Positions 1 to 5,590 of a stretch of DNA of 5,717 nucleotides are shown piece after piece. Made by a program: the position numbers and the translations under genes. The DNA is from JBOGJG01 sp050747825. GTDB lineage: Bacteria; Acidobacteriota; UBA6911; RPQK01; JBOGJG01. The notes below the pieces were generated by a model. It did no database searches, had not been told where the DNA came from, and worked only from the letters and a program-made list of their open reading frames with translations. Each line of letters begins with the position of its first letter. Position 1 is the first letter of the stretch. The stretch covers positions 1 through 5,717 of the forward strand of contig JBOGJG010000273.1 in NCBI GenBank assembly GCA_050747825.1, written 5' to 3'.

Positions 1-47
1 GAACTGAAGCCGGTGACAGCGAGATGACACGGAAGCAGCAGCGGTCT

Positions 48-82
48 GGGTGGTGGGGGGTCGGTGGGTGTTCGGGGCTGGG
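48..82 (+). other. G-quadruplex-type G-tract next to attC
   Basis: Five runs of three or more G lie at 48-50, 55-60, 66-68, 74-77 and 80-82, separated by loops of 4, 5, 5 and 2 bases. This meets the usual pattern for an intramolecular G-quadruplex on the top strand. The tract ends 11 bases before the R'' heptamer of the attC site. That a quadruplex forms, and that it affects attC folding, is inference. Confidence 0.6.
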
Positions 83-97
83 AGGCGTCGTTCGCCT
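83..97. other. Small hairpin overlapping the attC R'' box
   Basis: AGGCG at 83-87 is the perfect reverse complement of CGCCT at 93-97, with a 5-base loop. The right arm covers the first four bases of the R'' heptamer (94-100), so this hairpin and the full attC fold cannot form at the same time on one strand. With only 5 bp it may be chance. Confidence 0.4.
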
Positions 98-157
98 AAC
101 CAGTCGCTGCAGTTGACGGCCCCCAAAGCGGGCCGCAACTGAGCTCGGGCGTTGGGC
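94..157 (+). other. attC: Integron attC recombination site (64 bp)
   Basis: The left heptamer GCCTAAC (94-100) fits the R'' consensus RYYYAAC, and the right heptamer GTTGGGC (151-157) fits the R' consensus GTTRRRY. They pair with one G-T wobble. Inside, GCT (106-108) pairs with AGC (142-144), CAGTTG (110-115) with CAACTG (136-141), and CGGCCC (117-122) with GGGCCG (130-135), leaving a 7-base loop. G109 and A116 stay unpaired on the left arm only. The spacers between R and L boxes are 5 and 6 bases. As I recall it, the class 1 aadA-type attC has the same geometry, with two extrahelical bases six positions apart that orient recombination of the bottom strand. The expected crossover is between G151 and T152. 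Both genes read toward this site through the circle junction, as in a normal cassette. No integrase gene is present. Confidence 0.88.
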
Positions 158-231
158 AGTTAAATCTTGATGCCCTTTGCGAGTTGAGCAGCCTAAGAGC
201 AGATCCACCTCCAACAGTCCAGGAGACGACA
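158..231 (+). other. Short 5' leader between attC and first gene
   Basis: These 74 bases separate the attC right heptamer from the first start codon. They contain two further GTTRRRY matches (159-165 and 183-189), which may be chance. I see no promoter with both -35 and -10 elements at workable spacing. That fits a cassette transcribed from outside, but it is not proof. A TTG in frame at 184 would extend the protein by 16 residues, but it lacks a ribosome binding site and would bury the signal peptide. Confidence 0.5.
221..226 (+). promoter_or_regulatory. Ribosome binding site of the first gene
   Basis: AGGAGA at 221-226 is a near-consensus Shine-Dalgarno sequence 5 bases before the ATG at 232. 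It decides the start, because translation from here puts a classic Sec signal peptide at the very N-terminus. Confidence 0.85.
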
Positions 232-3200
232 ATGCGTAAACTCGGTCTGTTCACACTGTTGCCACTGTTGTTGTCCGCGACTCATCTCCAGGCACAGCCT
301 GTCGCCGGGACGATTGACCAGTGCATCCTGAATCCCAAGTCAACGAAGGTGTCCGTCGTCGATGGCGAGTGGCACCTCGGCGGTGCCCTGACCTACCGCG
401 GCACGAAATCGGAAGGGTTGCTCATAAACGTGCGGATGGTCAACTCGGTCTTCGAGGACGCCAACGACAAGACTCGTCCGAAGGGGTTCGATGCCGACGC
501 CAACACGGACAAGTTCATCAAGCAGATTCCCGACTACGTGGCCCACGGCGTCCGCGCGTTCACGCTCTGTTTGCAAGGCGGTCATCCCGGTTACGAGGGT
601 GCGGTGAATTCCGCCTTCAACCCCGATGGTTCGCTCCAGGGTGCCTACCTGAAGCGCGTGCGGAAGGTCATCGAGGCGTGTGACCGCCACGGCGCGGTGG
701 TGATCCTGGGGTGTTATTACCAGCGCCAGGACCAGATCCTCCAGGACGAGGATGCCGTGCGCGCCGGCGTGACCAACGTGGCGAAATGGATCAAGGACAG
801 CGGGTTCACGAACGTCATGCTGGAGGTCGCCAACGAGTTCGCCCATGCCGGTTTCGACCACAAGATTCTCAAGAGCAGCCAGGGTGAAGCGGAACTGATC
901 GCGCTGGCCAAGAAGACCGCCCCCGAGTTGCTTGTCTCGACCAGCGGCATGGGCAGCGGCACGCTGCCGGACGAAGTGGCCAAGGCCAGTGACTTTCTGC
1001 TGATCCACTTCAACACCACCAAGCTGGAAGACATCCCCGCGCGCATCGCCGCACTGAAAAAACACGGCAAGCCAATCGTGTGCAACGAGGACGACAAGGT
1101 CGGCGATGAAGGCGCGAAGGCGGCAGATCTCTGCGTGGCGGGCGGCGCGTCGTGGGGATTCATGCACAGCGCGGTCAACCAGAATTTTCCCAGACTCTCG
1201 TTTAACGGCGCGGCGGACGACCCGATTGTTTACGCGATGCTGAAGCGCTTGACGACGGCCAAGAAGGAAACCTATTTCCCGCCTCCCGAGTCGCAGGGCG
1301 GCTGGCGGAAGCTGGACCGGCCGGAGGACATCCGCCGGCTGGCCGGCATGGACCCCGACAAGCTGGCCGAACTCAAGGAATGGCTGCTCAAGAGCGACAA
1401 GCGGGACTTCGCCGCCGTCGTCATCCGCAACGGCTACGTCGTGCTCGAAGTGGAACGAGGCAACAGCGCCAAGACTGACTCGCGTCGTGTCGCGTCGGTC
1501 TCCAAGGCCGTCTGCGCCACGGTCCTGGCCATCGCGTCGGAGGAGAGCCAACACGGGCGAACGCCCAGGAAGATGACGTTCGCCGACCCGGCGTTCGACT
1601 TCATCCCGTGGGCGCGACCGCTCTCCGACCCACGCAAGGCCAAGATCACCGTCAAGCAACTACTGAATCACACGTCCGGGATCTGTCCCGAGGCACTCAA
1701 GGAGCATAGCGATAGGACGTGGGAGAAAATCCTCGGTCACACCGACGACCCGGTCGCCGCGCAGCTCGCCTTCGAGCCCGGGACGGCTTGCGGCTACTCC
1801 ACGCATGCGTTTTTCCACGCAGCTTTGGTGTGCGAGACCGTGACCGGCAAACCCTACGACGAGTTCGCCATCGAGATGTTATTCAAGCCGATCGGCGTCG
1901 AGAAGTGGACGTTCCAGTACTTCGAGGGGAGCGATGAGATCGGTAAACATCCCTCGCACGGCATCGGCATGCCGGCGCGCGATCTGGCCCGGATCGCTTA
2001 CTGCATGATGCGCAACGGGCGCTGGGAGGACCAGCAGGTGATCCCCGAGTGGTTCGTCGAGGAAACCGCCGCACCCACTCACGACGTGAAGACGCCGGAG
2101 ATGCGCTGGAAGCTGAATCCGCAAGTCTTCTCCCACGGCTGGGAGTTGCCCGCGCTGCACGCCGGCCAGAGCGGCCGCAGCGGCAAGGGGATTCCGACCG
2201 ACGCCCGCTACAAGCCTGGTTCCGGCGGGCAACTGATGAGCTTCGTCCCCAGCCTCGATCTGGTCATCACGCGACAGACCGGGAGCAGGGGCCCATGGCA
2301 GCCTGACGAATACTTGCGCCGGGCGTGCGCGGCAGTCAGCCGGGAGAAGCCCAACCCGCCGACAGTCAGCGCGCCGATCGGCCAACGAACAGCGGACGGC
2401 CTTGCCTACTTTCCGCCCCCCGATGCCGATGGCGGCTGGCGCACGCTCCAAGACGCCGAGGAGATTCGCCGCGTCGCTGGGATGGACAAGAAGAAGCTCG
2501 AAGAAGCGTTCAAGTTCATCCAAGGCAGCACGAAGAACGGCGGCCTGCTGGTCCTGCGCAATGGTTGGCTGGTCTACGAGGACTACTTCGGTCTGGGCCA
2601 CCGCGAGGCCACGCCGAACCTCGCCTCGGTCGGCAAGAGCTACACGAGCATCGCGGTCGGCATGCTGATGGCCGAGCGGCCGAGGCTGTTTCCCAAGGGG
2701 CTGGACCAGAAGATCTTCACGCCGACGTATTTTCCACCGGAAGCCTTTCCCCTGAGCGACCCGCGCAAGCAAGACATCAAGCTGGGGCAACTGCTGGCCA
2801 TGACGGCCGGCATTCGCGGGAACAACCCGTCTTACGTAAACGGCAAGCAAACGACGATTGATCCGGTGGGTCCCGACGGCTGGCAGGCGAAAGTGGAGGC
2901 CTTTGCGTTGGGCAAGCGAGACGGAACCTATGGCAAGAAGCCCTTCAGCACCGCCAGGCTGTGGTGCAATCCCGGCGAAGGCTACTCCTACGCCTCGTCG
3001 TCCATCCATCTCGCGTCGACCATGCTCCGGCACGTCACGGGCATGGAGCTGCAAGAGTACGTGGACAAGCACCTGGCCAAGCCACTGGGCTGGGGTCGTT
3101 GGGGCTACGGTTACAAGCAACACCCGGAGGTGACGCACACTCCCGGAGGCGGCGGCATTGCCGTGCGGGCCACGGACATGCTCCGGTTCGGCTACCTGCT

Positions 3201-3588
3201 GCTGAATGAAGGCCGCTGGAAGAGTCAGCAACTGGTCCCCGTCGAGTACGTTCGCCACTGCGCCCGCACGTCGCCTTACAATTTGCACTACCCCTACAGT
3301 CTTCAGTTCAACGTCAACACGGACGGCGGCATCCCGGAGCTTCCGCGCGATGCGTTCTGGAAGAGCGGTTCCGGGGGCCACGCCCTCTACGTCGTGCCGT
3401 CACTGGACCTCGTTGTGTGGAAGCTCGGCGGACGTGACGATCAATACTCGCCAGACAACACCGGGTTGCCACCCTCACCCGCGCCGCCGGAACAGGTCGC
3501 CGCGCGAAAAGGCTGGGAGGAAACCGTGGAAAAGCAGGCCGCGCTGCGCAAGACGCTGGAGATGGTCATCAAAGCCATTGAGCCTTGA
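232..3588 (+). CDS. Secreted fusion: GH-like barrel plus two beta-lactamase-like serine hydrolases
   Basis: The product is 1,118 aa. Residues 1-21 form a Sec signal peptide (MRKLG, then a leucine-rich core, likely cut near LQA/QPV). Residues about 26-340 resemble a clan GH-A (GH5-like cellulase family) TIM barrel. VANEF gives the expected acid/base pair N201-E202, and IVCNED gives the probable nucleophile E286. Two related PF00144 domains follow, at about 348-702 and 726-1074. Each opens with YFPPP..GGWR, a conserved IRR.AGMD and a KL. The first has S422-V-S-K425 (SxxK), Y522-S-T in the YxN position and GSGG at 663-666. The second has S799-V-G-K802, Y920-A-S and GSGGH at 1046-1050. The C-terminal tail is charged and helical. 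Known PF00144 members are esterases, D-amino-acid peptidases or inactive relatives. With no KTG motif, a role in beta-lactam resistance is unlikely. It probably acts outside the cytoplasm on a polysaccharide or its ester groups; the substrate is unknown. The reading frame is intact, and the sulfatase gene starts 48 bases downstream. Confidence 0.9.
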   Translation: MRKLGLFTLLPLLLSATHLQAQPVAGTIDQCILNPKSTKVSVVDGEWHLGGALTYRGTKSEGLLINVRMVNSVFEDANDKTRPKGFDADANTDKFIKQIPDYVAHGVRAFTLCLQGGHPGYEGAVNSAFNPDGSLQGAYLKRVRKVIEACDRHGAVVILGCYYQRQDQILQDEDAVRAGVTNVAKWIKDSGFTNVMLEVANEFAHAGFDHKILKSSQGEAELIALAKKTAPELLVSTSGMGSGTLPDEVAKASDFLLIHFNTTKLEDIPARIAALKKHGKPIVCNEDDKVGDEGAKAADLCVAGGASWGFMHSAVNQNFPRLSFNGAADDPIVYAMLKRLTTAKKETYFPPPESQGGWRKLDRPEDIRRLAGMDPDKLAELKEWLLKSDKRDFAAVVIRNGYVVLEVERGNSAKTDSRRVASVSKAVCATVLAIASEESQHGRTPRKMTFADPAFDFIPWARPLSDPRKAKITVKQLLNHTSGICPEALKEHSDRTWEKILGHTDDPVAAQLAFEPGTACGYSTHAFFHAALVCETVTGKPYDEFAIEMLFKPIGVEKWTFQYFEGSDEIGKHPSHGIGMPARDLARIAYCMMRNGRWEDQQVIPEWFVEETAAPTHDVKTPEMRWKLNPQVFSHGWELPALHAGQSGRSGKGIPTDARYKPGSGGQLMSFVPSLDLVITRQTGSRGPWQPDEYLRRACAAVSREKPNPPTVSAPIGQRTADGLAYFPPPDADGGWRTLQDAEEIRRVAGMDKKKLEEAFKFIQGSTKNGGLLVLRNGWLVYEDYFGLGHREATPNLASVGKSYTSIAVGMLMAERPRLFPKGLDQKIFTPTYFPPEAFPLSDPRKQDIKLGQLLAMTAGIRGNNPSYVNGKQTTIDPVGPDGWQAKVEAFALGKRDGTYGKKPFSTARLWCNPGEGYSYASSSIHLASTMLRHVTGMELQEYVDKHLAKPLGWGRWGYGYKQHPEVTHTPGGGGIAVRATDMLRFGYLLLNEGRWKSQQLVPVEYVRHCARTSPYNLHYPYSLQFNVNTDGGIPELPRDAFWKSGSGGHALYVVPSLDLVVWKLGGRDDQYSPDNTGLPPSPAPPEQVAARKGWEETVEKQAALRKTLEMVIKAIEP
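1273..2337 (+). repeat. Protein-level tandem repeat, unit 1 (serine hydrolase domain A)
   Basis: This segment encodes about 355 residues starting at YFPPPESQGGW. It shares with unit 2 the lead-in, PLSDPRK, K..QLL, the Tyr motif after PG, VTG, a KP[IL]G segment, NGRW/NEGRW followed by QQ(V/L)(I/V)P, GSGG, and VPSLDLV. The shared landmarks occur in the same order, which shows an ancient domain duplication. The DNA has diverged, so this is not a recent nucleotide duplication. Confidence 0.85.
2407..3453 (+). repeat. Protein-level tandem repeat, unit 2 (serine hydrolase domain B)
   Basis: This is the second copy of the domain, starting at YFPPPDADGGW. The catalytic Ser and Tyr are 121 residues apart, against 100 in unit 1. 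The difference comes from an insert of Gly-, Lys- and Tyr-rich sequence around residues 860-915, so the two active sites probably have different entrances and substrates. Confidence 0.85.
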
Positions 3589-3623
3589 CCGCCGGGTACC
3601 ACTGGCCTTCCGTCTGAAGAAAC

Positions 3624-3628
3624 GGAAG
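3624..3628 (+). promoter_or_regulatory. Ribosome binding site of the sulfatase gene
   Basis: GGAAG at 3624-3628 lies 8 bases before ATG 3637 and supports that start. An in-frame GTG at 3628 would add three residues and has only the weaker GAAGAA upstream. The two starts differ little, and both leave the signal peptide near the N-terminus. Confidence 0.55.
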
Positions 3629-3636
3629 TGAACGCC

Positions 3637-5091
3637 ATGACGAAAACACTACTGATCCTGTCGCTCCTCGCGGGGATAGGGCTGGGCTTGTCGGAAGGGG
3701 CCTGTTTCCCGGCGACCCGGCCGGGCAAGCCCAAACCTCCCAACGTCGTGCTCATCCTGGCCGACGACCTGGGCTGGTCGGACCTGGGTTGCTACGGCGG
3801 CGACCTGCACGAGACGCCGCACCTCGACAAGTTGGCCAAGCAGGGGATGCGGTTCACGGACGCTTACGCGGCCTCGGTCTGCTCGCCGACGCGGGCCAGT
3901 CTTCTGACTGGTAAGCACCACGCCCGGCTCCACATCACCATCTGGCGGGAAGGTTCGCTCAACCCGCCACGCAACCGCAAGCTGCTCCCCCCGGCCTCGG
4001 TCAGCGACCTGCCGCACACGGAAGTGACTCTGGCCAAGGCGTTCCAGTCCGCTGGTTACCGAACGGCCCTGGTCGGCAAGTGGCATTTGGGCGATGCCGA
4101 ACACTACCCGGAGACCCACGGCTTCGACATCAACGTCGGCGGCACGCTGTGGGGGGCGCCACAGACGTACTTTCACCCTTACCGCGGCTCCGGGCGATTC
4201 GGGAGCGAGTTCCGGTACGTCCCGCACCTGGAAGGGGGCGCCAAGGGCGAGTACCTCACCGACCGGCTGACCGACGAAGCGCTTACGGTCATCGACCGCG
4301 CGGGGGACAAGCCGTTCTTCCTGTACCTGGCCCACCACGCCCCGCACACGCCCATCGAGGCCAAGCCCGACCTCGTCGCCCACTACGAGAAGAAATTGAA
4401 AGGGGGGCTTCGACACAAGAACCCGAAGTACGCGGCGATGGTCCACAGCCTGGACGAGAGCGTCGGACGGATTCTGGACCGGTTGGAGAAGCGGAAACTC
4501 GCCGACCGCACGGTGGTGCTTTTCCTCTCCGATAACGGCGGCCACATCGGCTCCTACGAAGGGATGCCGGTGACGAACAACCACCCGCTCCGCTCCGGCA
4601 AGGGATCGCTCTACGAAGGGGGCGTGCGCGTTCCGCTGATCGTCCGCTGGCCCGGCGTCGCGCCCGAAGGGAGCGTCTGCCGCGAACCCGTCACCGTGGC
4701 GGACCTGTATCCGACCCTGCTCGAAGTCACCGGAGTGCCGGGGGACGAGGCGCACAACGCCAAGCGAGACGGGCAGACTCTGGTGCCGCTGCTCAAGAAG
4801 CCCGACGCGCGGCTCGACCGCGAGGCGCTGTACTTCCACTACCCGCACTACTACCAGACCACGCCCGTGAGCGCGATCCGGGCCGGCGACTGGAAGCTCC
4901 TGGAGTACCACGAGGACGACCGGGTCGAGTTGTACAACCTGAATGACGACTTGGCGGAAGCGAAGGATCTGACGGCGAAGGAACCGGAGAAAGTGAAGGA
5001 ACTACGCGACCGCCTGCACGCCTGGCGGAAGGGAGTGAACGCCCAGATGCCGACGCGGAACCCGGAAATTCACCGTAAACCAGATCGATGA
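3637..5091 (+). CDS. Secreted type I (Cys-type) arylsulfatase-like enzyme
   Basis: This 484-aa S1-family sulfatase hydrolyses sulfate esters, probably on sulfated glycans. A hydrophobic signal peptide (residues 1 to about 22) predicts export. The lipobox is not canonical, because Cys23 is preceded by EGA. The calcium ligands D43-D44 sit in LADDLGW. The formylglycine site is C82-S-P-T-R86, followed by ASLLTGK. K148 and H150 are in VGKWHLGD, a histidine-rich stretch (LAHHAPH) lies around 231-237, and D299-N300 are in FLSDNGG, with K322 in SGKGSLYEGG. All the core active-site elements I know of are present, and the length is normal for the family. C82 must be oxidised to formylglycine by FGE or a radical SAM maturase, and neither is encoded here. 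The C-terminal subdomain with DWKLLEY and ELYNLNDD is typical. It probably shares an operon with the upstream hydrolase fusion. The exact sulfatase subfamily and substrate cannot be assigned from sequence alone. Confidence 0.95.
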   Translation: MTKTLLILSLLAGIGLGLSEGACFPATRPGKPKPPNVVLILADDLGWSDLGCYGGDLHETPHLDKLAKQGMRFTDAYAASVCSPTRASLLTGKHHARLHITIWREGSLNPPRNRKLLPPASVSDLPHTEVTLAKAFQSAGYRTALVGKWHLGDAEHYPETHGFDINVGGTLWGAPQTYFHPYRGSGRFGSEFRYVPHLEGGAKGEYLTDRLTDEALTVIDRAGDKPFFLYLAHHAPHTPIEAKPDLVAHYEKKLKGGLRHKNPKYAAMVHSLDESVGRILDRLEKRKLADRTVVLFLSDNGGHIGSYEGMPVTNNHPLRSGKGSLYEGGVRVPLIVRWPGVAPEGSVCREPVTVADLYPTLLEVTGVPGDEAHNAKRDGQTLVPLLKKPDARLDREALYFHYPHYYQTTPVSAIRAGDWKLLEYHEDDRVELYNLNDDLAEAKDLTAKEPEKVKELRDRLHAWRKGVNAQMPTRNPEIHRKPDR

Positions 5092-5132
5092 GCCGCGAGG
5101 CTTTGAGTAGGTTCGCACGGCCCATCGCTTAC

Positions 5133-5159
5133 CCCGGGCGGCGCTGCGCTCTGCCCTGG
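5133..5159. other. GC-rich hairpin after the sulfatase gene
   Basis: CCCGGGC (5133-5139) pairs with GCCCTGG (5153-5159) with one mismatch, around a 13-base GC-rich loop. It starts 41 bases after the sulfatase stop. There is no T-run after it, so it is not a standard intrinsic terminator. It might stabilise the mRNA end or belong to a dispersed repeat. Confidence 0.4.
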
Positions 5160-5277
5160 CCACGTAATTCGGAACTACGCTTCCACGAAGAATGACCTTG
5201 GTAGAAGGCAGCTTTTCCGCACTTTGCGCCACGGGATTCAGCCAGGGGGGAATCTCAAACGGTCCTGACTCCAGAGA

Positions 5278-5450
5278 CGGCGGGGTGGCTGGGGCCTGGG
5301 TTGGCCAGGAATCGAGAGTCACCCCTCATGGTCCCAGCCTTGAGTCGTTTCGAGCTGGGGCGATGAGGGCTTTCGCTCCAACAACACGGACTCCACGACT
5401 CTTGCACTCTGATAGAAATCACACCCAACAGGGCCCCAGCCACCCTGCCG
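5278..5450. repeat. Long imperfect inverted repeat with nested hairpin
   Basis: The left arm, 5278-5304, and the right arm, 5425-5450, are near reverse complements. They contain a perfect 14-bp match: GGGTGGCTGGGGCC at 5283-5296 against GGCCCCAGCCACCC at 5432-5445. The flanking matches include CGGC and TTGG. Weaker pairing continues inward (ATCGAGAGT near 5311-5319 with ACTCTGAT near 5406-5413). Between the arms is a separate hairpin at 5323-5369. This foldback could be a degenerate miniature transposable element, a structured RNA or a chance product of G-rich sequence; the last is the least likely given the 14-bp perfect core. Confidence 0.6.
5323..5369. other. 47-base imperfect hairpin inside the inverted repeat
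   Basis: Three stem segments stack in order: CCCTCAT (5323-5329) with ATGAGGG (5363-5369), TCCCAG (5332-5337) with CTGGGG (5355-5360, one wobble), and CTTGA (5339-5343) with TCGAG (5350-5354, one wobble). The terminal loop is 6 bases and the internal loops are 1-2 bases. It has no flanking R''/R' heptamers, so it is not an attC, and no T-run, so it is not a terminator. Confidence 0.55.
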
Positions 5451-5526
5451 CTTGGGATGGCCCCATGAGAACCTCTCCAAAAAATACAGGAAAACGTTTG
5501 ACAAGGCATTTCGGTTTAGGCAGGAT

Positions 5527-5584
5527 ATCCAACGTGTTAGATGGAATCACGTTTCCACAAATTCTGTCCAACTCCCCGTTAGGC
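5527..5584 (-). other. Cluster of attC-core heptamers, possible degenerate reverse attC
   Basis: Four heptamers fit RYYYAAC or GTTRRRY within 58 bases: ATCCAAC (5527-5533), GTTAGAT (5536-5542), GTCCAAC (5566-5572) and GTTAGGC (5578-5584). Read on the bottom strand they give an R''-like GCCTAAC, a 5-base spacer, GTTGGA pairing with TCTAAC, an inner TGGAA/TTCCA hairpin (arms 5542-5546 and 5553-5557), and GTTGGAT as R'. The second spacer is only 2 bases, and the outer boxes pair poorly (one mismatch and two wobbles). It could be a worn-out recombination site or chance. Confidence 0.25.
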
Positions 5585-5590
5585 AAGGCC

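Larger units (their letters stand above)
1..127. repeat. Left copy of exact 127-bp terminal direct repeat
   Basis: Bases 1-127 are identical, base for base, to bases 5591-5717. The repeat carries no gene boundary and ends inside the attC site, so it does not look like a biological terminal repeat. An exact overlap of 127 bases is what a de Bruijn assembler with a largest k-mer of 127 leaves at the ends of a closed cycle. The simplest reading is that the true molecule or repeating unit is 5,590 bp and that the window opens it at an arbitrary point. A tandem array of identical units would give the same result. Confidence 0.97.
5092..5590. other. Long region without a convincing gene, rich in inverted repeats
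   Basis: Through the circle junction, 592 bases separate the sulfatase stop from the attC R'' box. Open frames exist on both strands (for example 5192-5617 forward and 5002-5322 reverse), but they lack ribosome binding sites, have unremarkable compositions and show no domain I recognise. The end of the region (about 5475-5575) is visibly more AT-rich than the genes. The features that stand out are a hairpin at 5133-5159, a nested inverted repeat at 5278-5450 and a cluster of attC-core heptamers at 5527-5584. The region could be a decayed gene, a fossil cassette or a dispersed intergenic repeat. Confidence 0.6.

Noticed and set aside
2905..2911. GTTGGGC inside the first gene, matching the attC R' heptamer
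   Set aside because: It is a single heptamer within coding sequence, without a paired RYYYAAC partner or L arms. Such matches occur by chance about every 500-1,000 bases.
1879..3381. Long antisense frames, such as 500 codons opposite the serine hydrolase domains
   Set aside because: Long antisense frames are expected from high-GC third positions. The + strand has full-length domains with catalytic motifs; the antisense translations are Arg/Val/Gly-rich without motifs.
232..3588. Annotation of the first gene as an antibiotic-resistance beta-lactamase because it sits in an apparent integron cassette
   Set aside because: The beta-lactamase-like domains lack YxN and KTG motifs and are fused to a glycosidase-like barrel. 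The family is broad, and resistance is not supported.
5002..5322. Reverse-strand frame of 106 codons overlapping the end of the sulfatase gene
   Set aside because: It overlaps coding sequence and is rich in Ser, Pro and Arg, as antisense frames of GC-rich genes usually are. It vaguely resembles translations of dispersed intergenic repeats, which I could not verify.
5498..5528. TTGACA at 5498-5503 as a promoter reading through attC into the first gene
   Set aside because: The -35 hexamer is perfect, but no hexamer at 16-18 bases spacing resembles TATAAT; the best is GATATC at 20 bases with three matches. It is too weak to annotate.
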